Notes: generated by a model from the sequence alone, not told the origin. A stretch of DNA of 64,000 bases from Clostridium septicum (GCF_003606265.1 NZ_CP023671.1:3286001-3350000); one strand, 5' to 3'. Counted from the stretch's first letter, positions 43,893 through 51,803 are shown. Made by a program: numbers and translations.

Positions 43893-43901
43893 ATAAAAAA
43901 T

Positions 43902-43932
43902 AAAAGAACTCTAAAAATAGGGTTCTTTTTAT
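43902..43932 (+). terminator. Terminator of coat operon
   Basis: AAAAGAACTCT and a pairing GGTTCTTTT arm with T tail. A second, convergent hairpin (43979-44010) belongs to the leftward pair. Confidence 0.8.
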
Positions 43933-43978
43933 ATAAATTTATAATCTATATTATGAAATATTAAAATTAATGTGAATA

Positions 43979-44012
43979 AAAAAGAGTAAGTTTAAAACTC
44001 ACTCTTTTTTTA
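43979..44012 (-). terminator. Terminator of leftward coat pair
   Basis: AAAAAGAGT (43979-43987) pairs with ACTCTTTTT (44001-44009); it lies downstream of the gene at 44054-44305. Confidence 0.75.
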
Positions 44013-44053
44013 TTTTAATAAAGGTAGAAAGATGAAAAAAATTAGTAGTAATC

Positions 44054-44305
44054 TTATTGATTGGCAGTTAATTCTGATTTAACAGTATTTATATCGTTTT
44101 GGTCTGCTGGTTGCGCAGGTTTATAATATCCCTTTTCTTTTGCTGTTTGATATACTTTATATTGGCGAATTTCATCTTCATTTCTCATTTGCTGTATAGT
44201 TTGTCGTAATTCTTGATTATCGGTTTGAGCTATTATGCTAGCATATCCTGTTAAGCTACTATTAATCATACTTAGGTAATCGTTCATTATATCTTTTTCT
44301 TTCAT
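44054..44305 (-). CDS. CotF-family spore coat protein
   Basis: 83 residues with DYLSMINSSLTGYASIIAQTDNQELRQTIQQMRNEDEIRQYKVYQTAKEKGYY, a clear CotF-family sequence, and a short Pro/Gln tail (KPAQPADQND). Second gene of a leftward pair, 12 bases after its partner. TAGGAGGATTTAAAA precedes the ATG. Confidence 0.85.
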   Translation of the reverse strand: MKEKDIMNDYLSMINSSLTGYASIIAQTDNQELRQTIQQMRNEDEIRQYKVYQTAKEKGYYKPAQPADQNDINTVKSELTANQ

Positions 44306-44317
44306 TTTTAAATCCTC

Positions 44318-44503
44318 CTATTTTAAGAATGTAATTAACTTATCTTTACTAGTTCTTGCTGCATTAGCATCTTGTTGAAGCATATTACATATTGCAGGAT
44401 CTGTACATTGTTTTGCAAAATCATCTAATTTATTTGCAATTGTACCATGAGCTCCTATTAGATGTCTTAAATTTTGCAATTCTAATTGTGTTAAATTTGA
44501 CAT
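44318..44503 (-). CDS. CotF-like spore coat protein
   Basis: 61 residues (MSNLTQLELQNLRHLIGAHGTIANKL ... DPAICNMLQQDANAARTSKDKLITFL), a short helical CotF-type partner. AAGGAGTGATTAAA fixes the ATG at 44503. It is divergent from the Mn-catalase gene, leaving a 185-bp shared promoter region (44504-44688) that includes TGAATA (44624-44629), a partial forespore -35-like box. Confidence 0.8.
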   Translation of the reverse strand: MSNLTQLELQNLRHLIGAHGTIANKLDDFAKQCTDPAICNMLQQDANAARTSKDKLITFLK

Positions 44504-44688
44504 TTTAATCACTCCTTATAGTGTCTTTCGATATTATTATGTTTATTGTTAATAAATAATATACATAGATAATAAAAAGTCTAAATTAATAATTTATTAA
44601 AATAAATTATTTTATTGTTAATATGAATAACTAAAACTATTTGAGGAAAATATAAAATAGAAAATTTAAAAATTATGGAGGTAATTTT

Positions 44689-45360
44689 ATGTTTAAACAT
44701 GAAAAACAATTATTAAGAGATGTAATGGTTGAAAAACCAAATCCTCAATATGCAGTTTTAATGCAAGAGCAACTTGGTGGAGGAAATGGGGAATTAAAAG
44801 CAGCAATGCAATATATGGCACAAAGTTTTAGAATAAAGGATAAAGAAATAAAAGACTTATTTTTAGATATTGCAGCGGAAGAGCTAAGTCATATGGAAAT
44901 GGTTGCACAAACAATAAATTTATTAAATGGTCATGATGTAGACAATTGTAAAGTTACTAGTGGAGAGATTCAAACACATGTACAATGTGGATTATCTCCA
45001 GTATTAATAAATTCATCAGGTGCTCCATGGACAGCAGATTATGTAACTGTTACAGGAGATTTAGTAGCAGATTTGCTTTCTAACATAGCATCAGAACAAA
45101 GAGCAAAAGTAGTATATGAATACTTATATAGACAAATTGATGATAAATATGTAAAAGAAACTATAGATTTCTTACTAAACAGAGAAGAGGCACATAATGC
45201 TTTATTTAGAGAAGCATTAAATAAAGTACAAAATACAGGTTCAAATAAGGATTTTGGCGTTACAGAAGATTCAAAACTTTATTTTGATTTATCATCACCA
45301 GGTGTAGATCATAAAAGTCCTAATCCAACACCTCCTTCATTTGAAAATCCCTCAAGATAA
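44689..45360 (+). CDS. cotJC: CotJC-type manganese catalase
   Basis: The 223-residue ferritin-like protein keeps all five expected dimanganese ligands: Glu35 (GNGELKAA), Glu65 and His68 (AAEELSHME), Glu136 (ASEQRAK) and His169 (REEAHNALF). It should break down hydrogen peroxide; CotJC is found in the spore coat. The ending is Pro/Ser-rich. ATGGAGG precedes the ATG. In hosts CotJC usually stands with cotJA-cotJB; here it is alone with CotF-like genes inside a prophage. A hairpin terminator follows at 45451-45484. Confidence 0.92.
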   Translation: MFKHEKQLLRDVMVEKPNPQYAVLMQEQLGGGNGELKAAMQYMAQSFRIKDKEIKDLFLDIAAEELSHMEMVAQTINLLNGHDVDNCKVTSGEIQTHVQCGLSPVLINSSGAPWTADYVTVTGDLVADLLSNIASEQRAKVVYEYLYRQIDDKYVKETIDFLLNREEAHNALFREALNKVQNTGSNKDFGVTEDSKLYFDLSSPGVDHKSPNPTPPSFENPSR

Positions 45361-46694
45361 ATTAATGAATAAAAGATAAAAAATATTAATTTATAATTAA
45401 TAAATGTATTATTATTTTTAATATATACTTATAAATTATAAAATAATATTAAAAAGCTAGTAAATTTATTATTTACTAGCTTTTCTTATAGAATGAATCC
45501 AAAAGAGAAGAATAATTATATTAGTATTATTAACTAAATTTTTATTTATATTAACTTGATTAACAAAAAAATCCTAGTAAATAAATAGTTTACTAGGATT
45601 TTAAATAATACAAAGAGTAAATCATTGATATGGTTGAAAAAGAATATAAATTAATATATTCTATAAAAGAATGTTAGATACAATAATAGTATAGCACCTA
45701 TTAAAAGACTTTATACATAAAAATAAACTAGTAAATAAAAAATATTTACTAGTTTATTAAAAGATATTTTGTAAATGTGTATTATAAAAACAATTTATTT
45801 GAGAGTTTAATTAATGAGAAAAATAAAAAATATTTACATTAGTAGTATTAACCAAATCTATATTTTTATACAAAAATTAAGCAGATGTTAAATAAATAGC
45901 ATCTGCTTAATTAATTCCTAAGCGGAATTAACAATATGTAGTAACATGAAGGATGTTTTCATTATATTACAAAAAGTAAATAAATAATATGGAAAATTCA
46001 GAAATTAATAAAGAATTAAGAAATCTATATATAAAAGTACAAAAAAGATAGATGACAAACAAATGACATCTATCTTTTAGGGTATCAACAATTTTAATAA
46101 AAAGATCCTATGTAACTAATCTAACTACATTAAGTATAACTTAATAAATAGAAAAATAAAATAGAAGATTCTGAATTTAATAAAATCGTAATAATTTGTT
46201 ATAAATTTTAGAATAATCTAAATTAGAATATAGTAGTATTTTTTTATATTATTAGAAAAAAGTGAAATGATAAGTATGCTAATTATTAATTCATGGTTCT
46301 TCAGGTTTTCTAGATAATAGTAATTTAGTAATTATTAAAAATAGTGAATGTAAATATAATTTAGAGAAACAAAAAACTGAATTTAAATTAGCAGTTTTTT
46401 TATATATAAACATATCAAATTATTTAAAATAATCACAGAAGATGATTTGAAGGAATTAGAGAAAATAATTTAGGAAGGAAGAAGGAATTTATAATAAAAA
46501 TAGTTAAATTAGATAAGAAAAAATAAATTGTAAAATCTAACTAAGTTTATTGAAAAAATAAAAATAATTATATACTAAGTCAAAGATTAATAAGAATTAT
46601 AAAATAATAACAACTAAGTGTTGAAAAGCAAATATATGTTTTATATAATTTAAACATAATAATATTAATAATATTATTAGAAGAGGGTGATATT
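45361..46694. other. 1.3 kb gene-free tract with a series of hairpins
   Basis: No supported gene. It contains perfect or near-perfect terminator-like hairpins at 45451-45484, 45568-45602, 45722-45758, 45875-45912 and 46043-46078. The first three share the core CTAGTAAA/TTTACTAG. Between them, a repeat starting TTATATTAGTATTATTAAC appears near 45511 and 45829, as it does at 42072. A second repeat (GTATAACTTAATAAAT, near 46135) recurs near 51485, outside the prophage. The tract looks like decayed reiterated gene ends. Confidence 0.7.
45451..45488 (+). terminator. Terminator after cotJC
   Basis: AAAAAGCTAGTAAAT pairs with ATTTACTAGCTTTT around a 5-base loop. Confidence 0.85.
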
Positions 46695-47036
46695 ATGGTT
46701 CATATAATGAAATTAAACGAAAGAGAATTTGAAAATATACTATTTAATAATAAAATTTTAGAAGTTAGATTAAATGATAAAAAAAGAAGAAACATTAAAC
46801 CAGGAGATAAGATAGTATTTCATAAAAAAAATATAATATTAGAAACTATTAAAGTCAAAGTAATTCGTACTTACGAATTTAGAACATTTAATGATGTTTA
46901 TAGTAATTTTCAAAGTAAACTTTTTGGTTACCCTGAAAAAGATAAAAAACAAATGTTGGATTTAATATATTCAATTTATACTACTAAGGAAGAAATGTAT
47001 AATGGAGTTAAAGTCATAAAATTTTATATTATTTAG
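46695..47036 (+). CDS. ASCH-domain protein
   Basis: 113 residues beginning MKLNEREFENILFNNKILEVRL and continuing RNIKPGDKIVFHK, the typical start of ASCH (PUA-like) domains that bind RNA or modified nucleosides; some ASCH proteins hydrolyse N4-acetylcytidine. AGAGGGTGATATT precedes the ATG. First gene of a compact operon with the GNAT-ASCH gene and a second ASCH gene. The start of the operon is ~1.3 kb from any upstream gene. Confidence 0.82.
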   Translation: MVHIMKLNEREFENILFNNKILEVRLNDKKRRNIKPGDKIVFHKKNIILETIKVKVIRTYEFRTFNDVYSNFQSKLFGYPEKDKKQMLDLIYSIYTTKEEMYNGVKVIKFYII

Positions 47037-47056
47037 GTATTGTGGGAGAGAGAAAA

Positions 47057-48130
47057 ATGAATGACATTAAGAAGAGATTATTTAGAGAACTAGACATAAG
47101 GGATGTTTTTTTTGATTCATTAAAAAAGGATTATCCAGGGTTTATTGGTTGGTTTAAAAAAAAGGCTGATGAGAATGAAAGTGCGTATATTTTAGATAAA
47201 AATGGAATTCAAGGTTTCTTATATTTAAAAGTTGAAGATGAAATTTATAATAACATTAAACCAACTTTAAAAAAATTTAAGCGTTTAAAAGTTGGTACAT
47301 TTAAAATTAATGCGCATGGTACAAATTTAGGGGAAAGATTTATAAAAATATTAATAGATGAGATTTTTAAAGAGGGGGTTAGTGAGGCATATGTAACTAT
47401 ATTTCCAAAACATGAAGCACTAATTAAATTGTTAGAGAAATATGGTTTTAAATATTTTGGAGTAAAATCTAGTGATGCAGGTGAAGAGAATGTGTATTTA
47501 AAGTCTATTAAAGAAATTAATAATGATATACTAATGGATTATCCTAGGGTTAATTATAGTGGTGTTAACAAGTTTATGTTATCTATATGGCCTAAATATC
47601 ATACAAAAATGTTTCCAGACTCTAAGTTAAAGACAGAAAAAAATCATATAATAGAGGATTTATCAATAACTAATAGTATAGAAAAAATATATTTATCTGG
47701 AGCGGATTTAAGCAACTACAAAAAAAATGATATAGTTTTAATATATAGAACAAAAGATAAAGAAAAATCAGCAAGTTATTCATCTGTTGCAACATCAATC
47801 TGTGTAATAGAAGAAGTTAAGCATATTGATGATTTTAAAGATTATAATGAGTTTAAAAGATATTGTATAAAACATAGTGTTTTTAGTGAGTATGAACTTG
47901 GGAGATTTTGGAAGAGTAAACAATATAAATATTTAATTAAAATGTTATATAATGTTGCACTTCCAAAAAGAATAGTGAGGCAAGATCTGATTAATAAAAT
48001 AGGATTAGATAAAAATCGATGGGTAGCTGTAAATTTAACTGACAAGCAGTTTGAAAAAATATTAAGATTAGGTGAGGTAAATGAAAGTATTATTATCAAT
48101 CAAACCACAATATGTTCAGAGAATATTTAA
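47057..48130 (+). CDS. GNAT N-acetyltransferase with C-terminal ASCH/PUA-like domain
   Basis: 357 residues in two parts. Residues ~1-155 resemble a GNAT fold (GFLYLKVEDEIYNNI ... LKVGTFKINAHGTNLGERFIKILIDEIF ... LLEKYGFKYFG), which transfers acetyl from acetyl-CoA. Residues ~170-357 hold a PUA/ASCH-like fold (KIYLSGADLSNYKKNDIVLIYR; ALPKRIVRQDLINKIGL). GGGAGAGAGAAAA fixes ATG 47057. It overlaps the next ASCH gene by 50 bases. The fusion suggests acetylation of an RNA or nucleotide target, but substrate is inferred. Confidence 0.78.
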   Translation: MNDIKKRLFRELDIRDVFFDSLKKDYPGFIGWFKKKADENESAYILDKNGIQGFLYLKVEDEIYNNIKPTLKKFKRLKVGTFKINAHGTNLGERFIKILIDEIFKEGVSEAYVTIFPKHEALIKLLEKYGFKYFGVKSSDAGEENVYLKSIKEINNDILMDYPRVNYSGVNKFMLSIWPKYHTKMFPDSKLKTEKNHIIEDLSITNSIEKIYLSGADLSNYKKNDIVLIYRTKDKEKSASYSSVATSICVIEEVKHIDDFKDYNEFKRYCIKHSVFSEYELGRFWKSKQYKYLIKMLYNVALPKRIVRQDLINKIGLDKNRWVAVNLTDKQFEKILRLGEVNESIIINQTTICSENI

Positions 48131-48455
48131 TGGAGAAAAAAAGTTTGAATATAGAAAGACCTTATTTAAGAGAAAAGATATAGATAGTATATTAGTTTAT
48201 GCTACTAAGCCTATTGGTAAAGTGGTTGGAGAATTTAAAATAGGAACTATAATAGAAGATAGTCCAGAATTTATATGGGAGCTTACTAAGAATAATTCAG
48301 GGATTAAAAGAGATGATTATGAAAAATATTTCGAAGGTAGATCAATTGGATTTGCAATTTCCATAAAGAAGCCTAAAATATATAAAACACCATTAGAGTT
48401 GTCCGAGCTCAATCCCAATATAAAGGTTGCACCACAATCATTTATGTATATATAG
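48081..48455 (+). CDS. ASCH-domain protein
   Basis: 124 residues with the classical ASCH start KVLLSIKPQYVQRIFNGEKKFEYRK and VYATKPIGKVVGEFKIG, ending with IKVAPQSFMYI. It overlaps the GNAT-ASCH gene by 50 bases, so translation is coupled. It could erase what the GNAT enzyme writes, or bind the same target. A hairpin terminator at 48487-48523 follows. Confidence 0.88.
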   Translation: MKVLLSIKPQYVQRIFNGEKKFEYRKTLFKRKDIDSILVYATKPIGKVVGEFKIGTIIEDSPEFIWELTKNNSGIKRDDYEKYFEGRSIGFAISIKKPKIYKTPLELSELNPNIKVAPQSFMYI

Positions 48456-48486
48456 AAAATAATATAAGTTTTAAAATATATTTAAA

Positions 48487-48523
48487 AAGGCTAGTAATAC
48501 AAGATAGTCTATTCTAGCCTTAA
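48487..48523. terminator. Terminator between ASCH operon and xre
   Basis: AAGGCTAG and CTAGCCTT arms flank a ~20-base loop; convergent genes on both sides. Confidence 0.7.
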
Positions 48524-48531
48524 ATATTTTA

Positions 48532-48807
48532 TTATTTTAAGTAATTAAATGACAAATTAAATTTATTCATTATCTTAATAAGATTTTTATTACTAGGCTT
48601 ATATCCTAATTCGTATTTAGATATGCAAGAGAAACCAACCCCTGTTATTTCAGCAAACTTCTTTTGAGTAAGTCCATTTAATTTTCTTAACTTATATATT
48701 TTCTGTGCAGTAGTTTTTTCAGGTAATTTATAATATAATAGTTTATCCGATTCTTTAGCAGAGGAGAATACTTCTTTAAATGTTGTTGTTTTGTTTATAC
48801 TGCACAT
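48532..48807 (-). CDS. Xre-family HTH protein starting in the attR core
   Basis: 91 residues; a linker (1-33) is followed by a helix-turn-helix at ~40-72 (IYKLRKLNGLTQKKFAEITG ... SCISKYELGYKPSN). Its only usable start, ATG (complement of 48805-48807), is part of the CATGC core, and the host DNA upstream has no Shine-Dalgarno. In circular phage DNA the recombinase reading frame leads directly into this ATG in frame. In the lysogen it may therefore be unexpressed or silent; in the circle it would be a C-terminal extension of the recombinase. Confidence 0.75.
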   Translation of the reverse strand: MCSINKTTTFKEVFSSAKESDKLLYYKLPEKTTAQKIYKLRKLNGLTQKKFAEITGVGFSCISKYELGYKPSNKNLIKIMNKFNLSFNYLK

Positions 48808-48809
48808 GC
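48805..48809. other. attR core (CATGC)
   Basis: The second copy of the 5-bp core. To its right the host frame continues GCA AAG CTT ATG, completing the codon left unfinished at attL. Confidence 0.85.
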
Positions 48810-49308
48810 AAAGCTTATGACAACTTATTATCCATTACAAAAGCTAAGGAAGATAAAAGGATTAGAAAAAGCTAAATATGTAGATCCATATGCAGGAAGC
48901 AAAGGTAATTCAATAAGATATCTTTCAGTAGCGCCAAGAACAAATGATTTAAAGGTTGATGGTGTAGATAATTTATTTTGTGCAGGTGAAAAAAGTGGAT
49001 TATTTGTAGGACATACCGAAGCTATTTGCACTGGAAGTCTTGCTGGACATAATGCAGTTAGATTAGCAATGGGAGTTCCTCTTTTAATATTGCCTGCTTC
49101 AATTGCAATAGGCGATATAATTTCATATGCTAATGAAAAAGCGAAAACTAGAGAAGGTAGAAAAAATAGATATACTTTTGCCGGAGCAGAGTATTTTAAG
49201 AGAATGGTAGATGAAGGTCTTTATACATTAGATAAAGAAGAAATAGCAGCAAGGGTCAGAAAGGTAAATTTAGATAATGTATTTTTACAAAAACTTATAA
49301 ATAGTTAA
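48808..49308 (+). CDS. FAD-dependent oxidoreductase, 3' part
   Basis: The 166 C-terminal codons of the gene cut by the prophage (first part 8781-9566). VAPRTNDLKVDGVDNLFCAGEKSGLFVGHTEAI and GSLAGHNAVRLAMG form the C-terminal FAD-contacting segment found in GidA/TrmFO-like enzymes. An ATG at 48817 is in frame but has no ribosome-binding site, so this fragment is unlikely to be made in the lysogen. Confidence 0.88.
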   Translation, partial: AKLMTTYYPLQKLRKIKGLEKAKYVDPYAGSKGNSIRYLSVAPRTNDLKVDGVDNLFCAGEKSGLFVGHTEAICTGSLAGHNAVRLAMGVPLLILPASIAIGDIISYANEKAKTREGRKNRYTFAGAEYFKRMVDEGLYTLDKEEIAARVRKVNLDNVFLQKLINS

Positions 49309-49429
49309 AAATCAGAACAATAGAAAAATGTAATAATAAAATGAAATGTGTTAATAAATAAAAATAAAGTGGAAATTAGATTTAATAAATAAAAAATGAT
49401 AATATAATATCATAAAAATTGTTATTTAG

Positions 49430-49480
49430 GACGTTTGTAGAAGCTAATTGAGTAGGTGTTAGCAGGTACAAACGTCTTTT
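49430..49480 (+). terminator. Two-part hairpin after the oxidoreductase gene
   Basis: GACGTTTGTA (49430-49439) pairs with TACAAACGTC (49467-49476), with an inner GCTAA/TTAGC stem, followed by TTTT. Likely the terminator of the host operon, 120 bases after its stop. Confidence 0.75.
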
Positions 49481-49560
49481 ATATTATGTTAAGAGAAGGG
49501 AAGTTGAAAGAGTTAAAGGATATAAAAATTTAAATTAGAAAAATAAAAAGTGGTTATGAA

Positions 49561-49770
49561 ATGAATATATTTATAGTTAAGATTATAGGTCTCATAGAAG
49601 TAAAGAAAATTATAGCATTATTAGTTATAACAGTATTTTGTATTTTAAGTGCTAGAGAAATTATGAGTACAGAATAGTTCACAACTGTTGCAATAATGAT
49701 TATGTCCTTCTACTTTGGACAATCAACTGTAAAAGGAACAGTAAAGTCAGCTAAAAAAGATCAAGAGTAA
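49561..49770 (+). pseudogene. Phage holin-like small membrane gene with internal stop
   Basis: The frame is 70 codons long with one TAG at 49675-49677 (STE-stop-FTTVAIM). The rest (KKIIALLVITVFCILSAREI, SFYFGQSTVKGTVKSAKKDQE) is typical of small phage lysis-region membrane proteins. A CAG to TAG change would explain the stop. Part of a phage relic next to the prophage. Confidence 0.7.
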
Positions 49771-49801
49771 ATTAATATAAAAAGTTGAAAATTTAGTTTG
49801 C

Positions 49802-49828
49802 AGAGCAGGAGTAATCCTGCTTTTTATA
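49802..49828 (+). terminator. Holin-type terminator relic
   Basis: GAGCAGGAGTAATCCTGCTT here is identical to the sequence at the end of the holin gene in the prophage (40981-41001), showing that this relic derives from a related lysis module. Confidence 0.75.
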
Positions 49829-49863
49829 TTATAGAAATATTTTAAAAAGGAAAGGTGATATTT

Positions 49864-50556
49864 ATGTTAAAGATTGAAAGAATGATAAGCCCTTATAACC
49901 ACTATGAAGGAAATTCAATAAAGTATATTGTAGTTCATGGAACAGGAACTCCAGAAGGAACAGATTCAGCAAGAAATAATGCAATTTATTTTTATGGAGC
50001 AAATAGAAATGCTTCAGCACATTATTTTGTAGATGCAACAAGTATATATCAATCAGTTGAGGACGATAATCTTACAGAATTTATTATGAATAATAGATGC
50101 GGGATAATCAATAAGAGAAAGATATTTATTTAAGATGTTGTAGTTGCACCAGAAGGGTCTAGTGCCTACTATGCTATAGATAAAAATACTAGAGAAAAGA
50201 TAGGAAACAAACAATTAATAATTATTGAAATAGGAGGAAGAACAACTGATATTACAGTATTGAAAAATGGAATTATAATAGATGTTAAAACGATTCCTAT
50301 AGGTATGCTAAATATTTATCAAGAGATTATTGATTATGTAAATTATAGACATACTGAAAGTTTTTCATTAAATGTTCCACCAGTTGTAGGAAATGAATGT
50401 GGAGCATTAGTACCACAAAGACATGGGGGGTTATCATATAAAATAGTAGAAAATAAAGGAGATATAAAAATAATAGATACTGAAAATTTTGGTAGACTTC
50501 AAATTTACGGACCTAATGATGCAGATAGTGATGTTACAAATTATACTAGGTATTAG
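49864..50556 (+). pseudogene. Chimeric relic: amidase - actin-like (ParM) segment - amidase end
   Basis: One frame with a stop at 50131-50133. Residues 1-~75 are the start of an Amidase_2 endolysin (KYIVVHGTGTPEGTDSARNN, YHFVDATSIYQS-like HYFVDATSIYQSVED). The middle (DVVVAPEGSSAYYAID ... IIEIGGRTTDITVLKNG ... IIDYVN) is an actin-like ParM piece. The last part (GNECGALVPQRHGGLSYKIVE ... ENFGRLQIYGP) is an endolysin cell-wall binding end. It has a good GGAAAGGTGATATTT binding site but cannot make a working enzyme. Confidence 0.75.
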
Positions 50557-50589
50557 ACATAGAATAAACAAAGAATGATATTAATATAC

Positions 50590-50630
50590 AAGGTATAGAG
50601 TAAATAAAAAAAGTTACTCTATCCTTTTAA
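50590..50630 (+). terminator. Terminator of endolysin relic
   Basis: AAGGTATAGAGTAA pairs with TTACTCTATCCTTTT, followed by a T-rich run. Confidence 0.75.
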
Positions 50631-50870
50631 TTTTTTATAAAAAAATACTAACTTATATTAATACGGAAGTATAATATAAGTGTAAAATAAAAGTAGGAAA
50701 AGGAATAAAGATTTAATAAAGCTAATAACATCAATTGCAACCTTGACAACAGATCCAATAAATATAATACTCTCATTAAACAAATAATCAGAGGCGGGAT
50801 TTTAAGCCCTTCTATTCCTTGAATCTTCTTCTTAAATATATTATATTAGTTAAGGAGGTAAAGATAAAAT

Positions 50871-50957
50871 GAAAAAATAGAAAAGATAACGTTAGGAATA
50901 AGCCTATTTGATTTAGTTATAAGTATAATAACACTTATATTATTAATAATTAAATAA
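50871..50957 (+). pseudogene. Small hydrophobic (holin-like toxin-style) peptide, start frame-shifted
   Basis: GAA at 50871 opens a frame for a 28-residue peptide ending in one transmembrane helix (ISLFDLVISIITLILL). The ATG at 50869-50871 with AAGGAGG is one base out of frame with it and meets TAG after two codons. A lost G after the ATG would explain this. The form resembles small type I membrane toxins; that identity is tentative. Confidence 0.35.
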
Positions 50958-51025
50958 GAAACAATAGTATTTTTAATATTGTTTATAAAATCAGTTTTTC
51001 AACTGATTACAGGAGGTTTTTAGAT

Positions 51026-51199
51026 ATGGAAGTTAATAAGCAAACAGAGGCAAATAAAAGATGGCAAGAGAAGAATAAAGAGCATTCTAATTATTTAAAA
51101 GATAGGAGTAAAGCAAGGTCTTTTATAAGAAATAAAGCAACAGAAGAGGATTTAAAGGAACTTGACGAATTGATATCAGAAAGAAGAAAACAACTATAG
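51026..51199 (+). CDS. 57-residue phage-associated charged protein
   Basis: MEVNKQTEANKRWQEKNKEH, then SKARSFIRNKATEEDLKELDELISERRKQ: a small charged helical protein found near lysis genes of clostridial phages. AGGAGGTTTTTAGAT precedes the ATG. A deleted copy is at 51990-52068. Function unknown. A hairpin follows at about 51203-51240. Confidence 0.6.
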   Translation: MEVNKQTEANKRWQEKNKEHSNYLKDRSKARSFIRNKATEEDLKELDELISERRKQL

Positions 51200-51241
51200 T
51201 AAAAGGTAGAGTAGATGTTAAAGTTTACTATACCTTTTATT

Positions 51242-51803
51242 ATAGTTGTTTATATATAAATACTTTAAAGTAAATAAATAATATATTTATTTAGAGTAAG
51301 TACATATTTTATATAGAATATTAAGTTTACTTATTATTGAGATTTATATTGAACAGAGAGTAGAATAATATGTAATAAAATGCATATTTTTAAAAAGTTG
51401 AAAAAATAAAAATATATACCAAATAAATGACATATATCTTTTGATGAATCTACCAAATCAGATGAACAATGAGAATAATAAAAGTATAACTTAATAAATT
51501 GAAAAATAAAATGTGAAATTCAGAGTTTAATAAAATGGTAAGAAATATTAGGGAAAAAATTTTATCAGTAGGATAAGTTGAGTTAATAGCAATAGGAGTT
51601 ATGTTTGAAGGAGATGCTATTATTAGTGTGGGAACTTATTTAGGGAAAAGATTATATTATAACGGAAAAATTATTCTATATTCTTATTTTTTGAAAAATG
51701 TTGATATACGTATAATACATGGAGTGAAATGTAGTTGTAAGGCGAGGGAGGGAGAATAGTATATTAAATATATGTTAGAAATGTATTTTTAATATTGATA
51801 ATT
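51242..51803. other. Gene-free tract in the phage relic
   Basis: About 560 A/T-rich bases with no supported gene. The part near 51400-51545 is similar to prophage DNA near 46040-46200 (shared ATGACATnTATCTTTT and GTATAACTTAATAAAT), indicating common origin. Confidence 0.55.

Larger units (their letters stand above)
9564..48809. mobile_element. 39.2 kb tailed-phage prophage integrated in an oxidoreductase gene
   Basis: The distance between the two CATGC copies is 39,241 bp. The order recombinase, switch, replication, terminase, portal, head, tail, holin, endolysin is that of a temperate siphovirus. A morphogenesis set is present from terminase to endolysin with no obvious dead genes, apart from a missing canonical start in the large tail protein. 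Non-phage cargo lies between the endolysin and attR: spore proteins, Mn catalase and ASCH/GNAT genes. The restored host frame on either side supports the boundaries. Confidence 0.9.

Noticed and set aside
45361..46694. CRISPR array suggested by repeated hairpins
   Set aside because: The repeats are irregular in spacing and differ in stem sequence. There are no constant direct repeats with uniform spacers and no cas genes in the window.
48817..49308. Independent gene starting at ATG 48817
   Set aside because: There is no ribosome-binding site, and the frame continues upstream to the att core and matches the C-terminal part of the split oxidoreductase.
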